Positions 33,016 to 38,028 of a stretch of DNA of 38,028 nt are shown here, piece by piece. How positions within the stretch are numbered: the stretch's first letter is position 1; each line of letters starts with the position of its first letter. Under the pieces are notes generated by a model, which had not been told where the DNA came from, did not search any database, and saw only the letters and a program-made list of their open reading frames with translations. This DNA is from Streptomyces sp. (GTDB lineage Bacteria > Actinomycetota > Actinomycetes > Streptomycetales > Streptomycetaceae), in contig NZ_JAEKKT010000197.1 of NCBI RefSeq assembly GCF_019510245.1, positions 1 through 38,028 on the forward strand. Reading direction: 5' to 3'. Made by a program: the position numbers and the translations under genes.

Positions 33016-33491
33016 GCCGTCGCCGTTCGAGCCTCACGGCGAGTACTGAGTCCGCGCCGGCCTCCGAAGCGCCGCGCGGGGCAGGCTAGTCGCAGCAGCG
33101 CGGCAGATGCTCCTGGCGCTGCGCGCGGACAGCAGTTCTCGCTGCTCGAGGGTCGGTTATTTGGGCCCTGGAGTTTGATCGTGGGTTCGGTTCCCGCTGC
33201 CTGCTCGTGCAGCCCTGCAACAACGCGCTCAGTGGCCGCGCGGTTCAGGCGCTTCGACCGACTGGCCCGCCCGGGCTGTCGTGCCTCGACGGCCCGCTGT
33301 TGGCCGAGGCCACAGGCTTCGCCGCGAGGGCCGGAGCGCGGGCCTGAAGGGACGGGGACGGGCTCGCCCCACTCCCTCAGGCCTGTCCTCTGGCGGGCGC
33401 ACGCACCACGCCGCGTCCGCTCTCCGATCGACGGCCACCCGGCAGGCTCTCAACCGGGTGGCCGGCCTGGGACCTGTCGCGGCGGCGAGGG
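33016..33491. other. Degenerate region without a recognised gene
   Basis: About 475 bases. One plus-strand frame (about 33186-33348, including CLLVQPCNNALSGRAVQALR) looks somewhat protein-like but matches no family I know and has no start. Probably more decayed sequence. Confidence 0.35.
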
Positions 33492-33637
33492 TCACAGCCC
33501 GAGGTCGCTCAGGCCGGGGTGGTCGTCGGGGCGGCGTCCGAGGGGCCAGTGGAACTTGCGCTCCGATTCCTTGATGGGAAGTTCGTTGATGCAGGCGTAG
33601 CGGTGGTGCATCAGGCCGTTGTCGTCGAACTCCCAGT
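33492..33637 (-). repeat. Direct repeat copy 1 (3' end of a DUF1348 gene)
   Basis: These 146 bases match 37883-38028 with two mismatches (33495 and 33498), both at third codon positions and synonymous. The identity continues to the window edge, so the true repeat may be longer on the right copy. Confidence 0.9.
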
Positions 33638-33955
33638 GTAGGCACGGAACCAGTTGCCCGAGTCGTCGTGGTACTCGTAGGCGAAGCGCACGGCGATGCG
33701 GTTGCCGTCGAAGGCCCACAGTTCCTTGATGAGCCGGTAGTCCAGCTCTCGGTTCCACTTGCGGGTGAGGAAGGCGACGATCTCGTCGTAGCCGGTGGCG
33801 AACTCCGCGCGGTTGCGCCAGTAGGAGTCCGGGGTGTAGGCGAGGGCGACTTTTTCCGGGTTGCGGGAGTTCCAGCCGTCTTCCGCCAGGCGGACTTTCT
33901 GGATGGCGGTCTCCCGGGTGAACGGCGGGAACGGGGGGCGCGGTTCGTGACTCAT
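33492..33955 (-). pseudogene. DUF1348 protein gene broken by a frameshifting deletion
   Basis: From ATG 33955 (GAAGGAAG upstream) the frame encodes a clear DUF1348 protein (PPFTRETAIQKVRLAEDGWN, SRNPEKVALAYTPDSYWRNR, then NWFRAY), and the rest (WEFDDNGLMHHRYACINELP to GLSDLGL and a stop at 33492) is in a different frame. Compared with the intact copy (WFRSYGNELWEF), about ten bases encoding the GNE segment are missing at 33636-33640. The total of 464 bases fits 474 minus ten. Its upstream region carries two TetR-type operators, so the promoter logic survives. The last 146 bases are nearly identical to the right end of the window. Confidence 0.85.
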
Positions 33956-34040
33956 GTCGCTTCCTTCGGTTGCACTCGGGCCCACTCAAGTGTGGGCGCC
34001 CTCGACGACAACCGCATCGCGGCAGTCGGCCGACCAGGCA

Positions 34041-34056
34041 GAGAACGAGCGTTCTC
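34041..34056. promoter_or_regulatory. TetR-type operator, copy 1
   Basis: GAGAACG-AG-CGTTCTC, a perfect inverted repeat; with the flanking CA and TG the symmetry extends to 20 bases (34039-34058). It lies 86 bases upstream of the broken DUF1348 gene. Confidence 0.7.
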
Positions 34057-34073
34057 TGTGCCCTCCACGATAG

Positions 34074-34089
34074 TAGAACGTTGGTTCTC
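34074..34089. promoter_or_regulatory. TetR-type operator, copy 2 (imperfect)
   Basis: TAGAACG-TT-GGTTCTC, the same 16-base motif with weaker symmetry, 33 bases from copy 1. The pair fits repression by two TetR dimers. Confidence 0.6.
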
Positions 34090-34243
34090 GCACAAGCCGC
34101 TGCATTCGATTGCGTGATTCCGATCCGTCCACGATGTCCAGCCCAGTTCTCGTCCTGGGCCTTCACCGAACAGGCGGGCCTCGGCCCTGGTTGCCTAGAC
34201 GGGCACGATGGGCGACTGCTACGAGGGTTCTCATACCGGCTCT

Positions 34244-34625
34244 TCAGAGTTGAGCGGTGCGGAGGTGTCCGCGGACCCGGCGAGCGGTGACGCAGCGTGT
34301 CCGTAGCCGTTGTTTGTCGGCATTGCGAAAGCCGAACGCCGCGCAGGCGACAAGCTTGATCACACGGGTGATGCCTTCGCTCATTGGCGTTGCTGTCCGG
34401 TGTCGATGAATGCGGCGGTCTCGGGCCATCAGCGGTCGACGGTGACGGCGAGCTGCCGCATCTCGGGGACGTCGGAATCCGCGCACCATGTCAGGAACTT
34501 CCAGCGGGGCTGGCCGACTTGGTTCCGGTCGGCGCCAGTTCTGGCCAGAGCAAAGAGGCTGCGCAGGTTCTCCTTGGCGATCTGGCTCTGTTCGTGAGAA
34601 CGGACAGGGATGTTCACCACTTCGG
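34244..34625 (-). pseudogene. ISL3-family transposase, C-terminal piece
   Basis: Minus-strand reading gives QIAKENLRSLFALARTGADR and FLTWCADSDVPEMRQLAVTV (near 34600-34430). After a stop and a frameshift it gives SEGITRVIKLVACAAFGFRN and RLRTRCVTARRVRGHLRTAQ (near 34390-34250). These are the last two conserved blocks of ISL3 transposases, including the Glu of the DDE triad in the SEG motif. It starts close to where the other ISL3 piece (35385-36122) ends, so both may be halves of one insertion. Confidence 0.7.
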
Positions 34626-34731
34626 GAGGCGTTCACCTTCGACCCTGTTCGATATTCACGGCCTTGGGCGGCGCGGCTCCGGGATGAGGCGGCTGCGATG
34701 GGCTGTCAGCCCCTTCTGCCAGCATGCTGCC

Positions 34732-35274
34732 GTGACAGACACACGTGATCAGCGTCCCGCCGAAACCACTCTCGACTTCCTGCGCTCCGTCTTTCCGCCG
34801 GAATGGCGCGAGCCGGCGCTCGGGCATGAAGCCGTCGCGGACTGGGAGCAGGAGAACGGGGTGGCCCTGCCGGAGCCGTACCGGACCTTCATCGCGGAGG
34901 TCAGCAACGGATCGAGCCTGGGTCCCGCCGGTGACGGCGGTCTGCAGCCGCTCGGCTGGCTGCCCGACACGTGGCCCGACCTCGGCCTGCGTCAGCCAGG
35001 GGAACCGTTCCCCCTGGAGGCAGCTTGGGGTTGGGAGGACGATGAGAGTGTCGGCGCCGAGGACCCGCGGATCGACGCCGCGTTCAACAAGGGGTCGGTT
35101 GTTCTCGGGTCCGAGGACGGGCAGTCGTTCTGGCTTCTGCTGACCACCGGTCCCCGCCGCGGCGAGGTGTGGATGATCGCCGATGTCGGCGCCGTCCCGG
35201 CCCCCGGCGACCAGGCATGGGGCTTCGAGGAGTGGGTGCGGCACTGGCACACCGGCCACGATTGGTGGGACTGA
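34732..35274 (+). CDS. SMI1/KNR4-family protein
   Basis: A 180-residue SUKH-type protein: EAVADWEQENGVALPEPYRT, FIAEVSNGSSLGPAGDGG, LQPLG, GSVVLGSEDGQSFWLLLTTG and GEVWMIADVGAVPA follow the usual SMI1/KNR4 order. These domains serve as immunity proteins against secreted or contact-dependent toxins in many bacteria; no toxin gene is adjacent. The GTG at 34732 is the likely start, without a clear ribosome site; longer frames run back into the transposase remnant. It lies, on the opposite strand, exactly between the two pieces of an ISL3 transposase gene, and is the only intact gene in that 1.9-kb stretch. Confidence 0.82.
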   Translation: MTDTRDQRPAETTLDFLRSVFPPEWREPALGHEAVADWEQENGVALPEPYRTFIAEVSNGSSLGPAGDGGLQPLGWLPDTWPDLGLRQPGEPFPLEAAWGWEDDESVGAEDPRIDAAFNKGSVVLGSEDGQSFWLLLTTGPRRGEVWMIADVGAVPAPGDQAWGFEEWVRHWHTGHDWWD

Positions 35275-35384
35275 TCGCTCCGTCCTGCACAGTCGTAGGT
35301 TGCGGTCTCTTCGAATCCTCGGTGCCTCCTGAAGTGGTGAACATCTGCTGTCCGTTCCGTGGGAGGAGCCAGCGATCCATGTCC

Positions 35385-36122
35385 TCAGCAGGATCTGCCC
35401 GACTGCCCCTCGCCGAGCGCGTTCCACATCGTCGCGAACTGCTCGTCGGTGAGGTCCTCACGGCTGCGCAGCAGGCGCCGGCGGGCCGACCACTCCCGAT
35501 CGGTGGCTCGTCCGCGTCGGCCGCGGACCTCGGCAGTGGTGCGGCGCCGGGCCGCCGAGAGCATGCTGCACCACATGGAAGCGGTCGATCACGACCCTGG
35601 TGTGCGGCAGGCCGGTGCGGATCGCGGCGCGGTAGGTGGCGGACACGTCGATGGCGACGTGTGTGATGCTCTTTCTCCAGGGCAGCGGGGTGGTGGCGGG
35701 CCAGGCCAGCACGTCGGCGACGCTGCGGTCCTCGACCTGGCCCAGCAGCCCGCCCGCCCCGAGGGCGTCGATGAAGCCGGTGTGCCACCGATCGCGTGCC
35801 CCGCCCGTCTGCCGGTGTCAGGGTCTTGTTCCCAGCGCGGCTCGCCCCGGCGGGTCTCACCGATGCCCAGCGCGTCGACCTCGGGCAAAGGTGCGTCGAC
35901 GACCTCACGGGCCTGGTCGCGGAAGGCATGCGTCCGGTCGGCCAGGACAGGTGCAGATCCCGGGTGGCCTGGACGGCGGTGGAACCCGGCGTCGCGTATC
36001 TGGCGTTCGGCCGCGACCCGCAGTCGCATGGTCATCCGCGCGCCGGCCGGTAGCTGCGGGTCCTGCTCGGTGGACGACCGGCGCGGGCAGGGCCAGAAGC
36101 CCCCACCGAGGACCAGCCTCAC
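35385..36122 (-). pseudogene. ISL3-family transposase, N-terminal and central pieces, frameshifted
   Basis: Successive minus-strand frames give QLPAGARMTMRLRVAAERQI and LPEVDALGIGETRRGEPRWE (near 36055-35840). After a shift they give WRKSITHVAIDVSATYRAAI and GLPHTRVVIDRFHVVQHAL (near 35690-35570), then after another shift LSAARRRTTAEVRGRRGRAT and REDLTDEQFATMWNALGEG (near 35565-35390). These are the ISL3 catalytic blocks: the Asp of LGIGETRRG is replaced by Gly (LGIDETRRG is usual), and the second Asp is in VVIDRFHV. Zinc-finger N-terminus missing. At least two frameshifts plus a lost catalytic Asp make it inactive. Confidence 0.75.
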
Positions 36123-36192
36123 GTGCGCCTGCTCACTGGGTGGCAGCCCGGAGGGAACGGAAGCGGGGCTGCGAGTGAAGGCGACGGCGTGC

Positions 36193-36777
36193 TCAGGCAG
36201 CGGTGACCACGTCCGCGTGAGCGGCCCGCAGCAGGGTGCGCGCGGCGTCCTTGGCGTGACGGGCGGGCTCTGGAGACCCGGAGATGGCCGCTGTGGTCAT
36301 CGCGCCCTCGGCGAGGAGGACGAGCTGGTCGGTCAGCCACGCGGGCGCGTCCGCGGCGGCCACGAGATCGGCAAGATATCGCCGGAAGGCATCCTTGTGG
36401 GCCTTCGCGATGTCGGCCACGGTCTGGGACGTCGCCCCCAGCTCCCCGAAGGAGTTGATGAAGCCGCAGCCGCGGAACCCCTGCTCGCTGAACCAGAGGA
36501 ACAGCCAGTCGAAGACCGCCAGAATCCGCTGCTCGGGTGAGTCGTAGGCATCCACGTGCTGGGCAAGATCGCGGAGCCACCTCGCGTCCCGCCGCCTCAG
36601 GTACGCCTCGACCAGGGTGTCCTTGGAAGGGAAGGTCTGGTACAGGCGCTTGAGGGGCACCCCGGAGGCGGTGCGGATCGCATCCATTCCCACCGCCTGT
36701 ATGCCTCGGCCGTAGAACAGTTCCTCGGCGGCGTCAAGGATCCGCTGCTCAGTCGTCTCGGGTTCCACTTCGCTCAC
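36193..36777 (-). CDS. TetR-family repressor
   Basis: A 194-residue TetR regulator. The DNA-binding domain is TTEQRILDAAEELFYGRGIQ, AVGMDAIRTASGVPLKRLYQ and TFPSKDTLVEAYLRRRDARW (about 8-67); the C-terminal helical domain includes GFRGCGFINSFGELGATSQT, a pattern of TetR proteins often found next to DUF1348 or alkyl-hydroperoxidase genes. The start is a GTG at 36777. A near-perfect copy of the operator GAGAACG-N2-CGTTCTC overlaps 36786-36801, nine bases before the start codon, so it should repress itself. The same motif stands before the broken DUF1348 gene and near 37.6 kb, defining a local regulon. Confidence 0.9.
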   Translation of the reverse strand: MSEVEPETTEQRILDAAEELFYGRGIQAVGMDAIRTASGVPLKRLYQTFPSKDTLVEAYLRRRDARWLRDLAQHVDAYDSPEQRILAVFDWLFLWFSEQGFRGCGFINSFGELGATSQTVADIAKAHKDAFRRYLADLVAAADAPAWLTDQLVLLAEGAMTTAAISGSPEPARHAKDAARTLLRAAHADVVTAA

Positions 36778-36785
36778 CCATTCTC

Positions 36786-36801
36786 GAAAACGGTCGTTCT
36801 C
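36786..36801. promoter_or_regulatory. TetR-type operator, copy 3 (autoregulatory)
   Basis: GAAAACG-GT-CGTTCTC, one mismatch in the left arm from the shared motif, immediately upstream of the tetR start codon. Binding here would block the promoter or initiation. Confidence 0.7.
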
Positions 36802-36906
36802 CTACGATACAGCCACCAGGTCGCACGGCATATTCCCGGGCGCGGGCCGGCCGGTCGCCGTACGCGCCTGCCCGGATCAGGGCCGGGCGTGTTGCCCGCT
36901 GCCCGC

Positions 36907-37443
36907 TCAAGCGAGCGCAAGGTCTGCCTGGGGCTGCTCAGCCGGTGCGGTGGCGACGCGGAGGCCGGCGCGGTCCCGCCGGTGATCCCGTTCCTCGAGT
37001 GTTTCGGTCCAGTCCGCCAGGAGTTCGACGATACCCACGCCGCGGCCGTGCTCATCATGGGCACCGGAGCAGCGAGGGTGTGGCGAGGGCGCCGTGGCGC
37101 CGGAGCCGGCAACCTCGATACGCACGGCGCGGCCTTCGAACGCGAGGCTCACGATCATGTCGGCCCGTCCGTGCTGGGCCGCGTTCCCCGCAAGCTCGCC
37201 GACGATCAGCAGGACGGAGTCCTGATCCTCCGGGACGACGTCCCATCGGGTGAGCAGGGATGCGGCGAAGTGGCGGGCAGTGCGTACCCAGCACTCCTCG
37301 GCGGGAAGGGCGATCATGCCGTGCCGGTGCATGCCCGTACGGGCATGGGCCAGCGCCGGGGTCACGGGGGCCGGCCGGGGCTGCTCGCCGGACGGGGGCA
37401 GCGCCATCGGCGGGGGTCGCATTGCGGTGTGCGAGAGAGTCAT
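36907..37443 (-). CDS. HATPase_c_2 anti-sigma-regulator-like ATPase
   Basis: A 178-residue protein with a GHKL ATPase domain like RsbW/SpoIIAB: VRTARHFAASLLTRWDVV, then the N box LLIVGELAGNAAQHGRADMI (about 90-109), GRAVRIEVAGSG, and a G box GRGVGIVELLADW near 143-155. The N-terminal 45 residues are Pro/Ala-rich and probably disordered. In streptomycetes such stand-alone domains are numerous and may act as kinases of anti-anti-sigma factors. The usual DxG of the second motif reads VAGSG, so ATP binding may be altered. ATG 37443 has GGTGGG upstream; the ATG at 37479 is the alternative. Confidence 0.82.
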   Translation of the reverse strand: MTLSHTAMRPPPMALPPSGEQPRPAPVTPALAHARTGMHRHGMIALPAEECWVRTARHFAASLLTRWDVVPEDQDSVLLIVGELAGNAAQHGRADMIVSLAFEGRAVRIEVAGSGATAPSPHPRCSGAHDEHGRGVGIVELLADWTETLEERDHRRDRAGLRVATAPAEQPQADLALA

Positions 37444-37620
37444 GGGATCACCCACCTGAACTTTCCGAGCCCGCATCAACAGGCTCGTGTTCTGCAGCTT
37501 CTCTGCCCTCGGCCCTGGATTGGTTCGACGTCAGGGCTCAGGCGGCGGTCCTGCGGCACTCGCGGCGGCCGAACCGGCAATCCGTCCGGCATGCGATGAC
37601 GGTGTCGTGAGCCTCCAGCT

Positions 37621-37636
37621 GAGAACGATCGTTCTA
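37621..37636. promoter_or_regulatory. TetR-type operator, copy 4
   Basis: GAGAACG-AT-CGTTCTA; the core AGAACGATCGTTCT is a perfect palindrome. Same motif as upstream of tetR and the broken DUF1348 gene. Confidence 0.7.
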
Positions 37637-37658
37637 TTGATTAAGTGAGACCAGCTTA

Positions 37659-37674
37659 TAGAACGCCCGTTCTC
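37659..37674. promoter_or_regulatory. TetR-type operator, copy 5
   Basis: TAGAACG-CC-CGTTCTC, perfect AGAACG/CGTTCT arms, 38 bases from copy 4; the pair mirrors that at 34041/34074. Confidence 0.7.
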
Positions 37675-37882
37675 CGCGCAAGAGGATGCGCCGAACTGCC
37701 GAAATCCGGAGCAGCGCCCCACGCTCACCGCAGGCGAGAGGATCTTCAGGGCCTGCGAGGGACTCCTGAGCCCAAAGCCCTCCAGGTACGCGGCGGCCTC
37801 TGCCGCAGGTACAGCCTCACGCACGAACGGCCGCGCCGTGGATCCGGCGTCGGGCCCGGATCCACGGCGCGGGGGCGGCCGG

Positions 37883-38028
37883 TCAGAGGCCGAGGTCGCT
37901 CAGGCCGGGGTGGTCGTCGGGGCGGCGTCCGAGGGGCCAGTGGAACTTGCGCTCCGATTCCTTGATGGGAAGTTCGTTGATGCAGGCGTAGCGGTGGTGC
38001 ATCAGGCCGTTGTCGTCGAACTCCCAGT
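37883..38028 (-). CDS. DUF1348 protein, 3' end (partial at window edge)
   Basis: The minus strand, entering from beyond the window, encodes the last 47 residues of a DUF1348 protein: WEFDDNGLMHHRYACINELP, IKESERKFHWPLGRRPDDHP and GLSDLGL, stop at 37883-37885. It is almost identical to the 3' end of the broken copy at 33492, and the two differing bases are synonymous. The window stops just before the point where the other copy has lost about ten bases, so whether this copy is intact cannot be judged. Confidence 0.85.
   Translation of the reverse strand, partial: WEFDDNGLMHHRYACINELPIKESERKFHWPLGRRPDDHPGLSDLGL
37883..38028 (-). repeat. Direct repeat copy 2 (3' end of a DUF1348 gene)
   Basis: Matches 33492-33637 at a constant offset of 4391 bases with two mismatches over 146 bases; same orientation, truncated by the window edge. 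Confidence 0.9.

Larger units (their letters stand above)
37444..37882. other. Intergenic region with operator pair and possible tetR remnant
   Basis: About 440 bases between the ATPase gene and the right-edge DUF1348 fragment. It holds the operator pair at 37621 and 37659. Just beyond, plus-strand frames give MRRTAE (from ATG 37686) and, one frame over, PTLTAGERIFRACEGLL, which resembles a TetR N-terminus (TAGERIL.A.E.LF) before losing coherence. A decayed second tetR with its own operators would explain the arrangement, but the match is short. Confidence 0.35.

Noticed and set aside
33160..33190. GGAGTTTGATCGTGG, reminiscent of the start of 16S rRNA
   Set aside because: The match is about a dozen bases and nothing downstream resembles rRNA.
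34732..35274. A toxin-immunity or phage-defence module around the SMI1/KNR4 gene
   Set aside because: No toxin, nuclease or defence gene is adjacent; both flanks are transposase remnants, so only an orphan gene can be claimed.

Overview
The base composition, the long antisense open frames and the gene families all point to a Streptomyces or close relative: a BTAD/AfsR-type regulator, SpoIIE phosphatases, DUF4232 and DUF1348 proteins, and ISL3/IS5-type transposase remnants. No marker in the window fixes the species.

Left part (1-18.3 kb) looks like ordinary chromosome with intact, closely packed genes. It holds two small lipoproteins, a DUF2786 protein divergent from a helix-turn-helix/Clp-N protein with two strong palindromes at its start, a PolA-type polymerase, a large AfsR-like regulator and a family 2 glycosyltransferase. 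It then carries a sugar-uptake locus. A minus-strand ABC operon (XylF-like binding lipoprotein, ATPase, XylH-like permease, RbsB-like binding lipoprotein) faces a plus-strand pair in which a GAF/PAS/SpoIIE/HATPase phosphatase overlaps by ATGA with a second XylF-like lipoprotein. Sharing of paralogous binding proteins between the two arms suggests that sugar sensing, uptake and a partner-switch phosphatase work together.

At 18333-18374 lies the exact 3' half (positions 32-73) of a tRNA-Thr(UGU), still followed by its rho-independent terminator but with no 5' half. This is what an integrative element leaves at the chromosomal end, so everything to the right is probably an integrated or accessory region. 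The intact tRNA and an integrase are not in the window.

Right part (18.4-38 kb) is mosaic. First comes a two-gene membrane-protein operon, a secreted Ig-like protein with a 22-bp hairpin behind it, and transposase debris. Next is an OhrR-type peroxide sensor divergent from two paralogous alpha/beta hydrolases, one cytosolic and one secreted, across a 26-bp near-palindrome. A complete cyanate locus (cynR, cynT, cynS) follows, then an AlsS-like acetolactate synthase. From 30.2 kb the sequence is heavily decayed: MFS fragments, an IS5-type transposase with several frameshifts, a CMD-family fragment, and an ISL3 transposase split into two colinear pieces around an intact SMI1/KNR4 gene. Within the debris sit intact genes for a flavin-oxidoreductase-like protein, a DUF1348 protein, a TetR repressor and a HATPase.

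The decayed region carries its own regulatory logic. A 16-bp operator built on AGAACG-N2-CGTTCT occurs five times: at the tetR start, as a pair upstream of a frameshifted DUF1348 gene, and as a pair near the right edge. The last 146 bp of the window duplicate the 3' end of that DUF1348 gene, so a third DUF1348 copy begins at the window edge.
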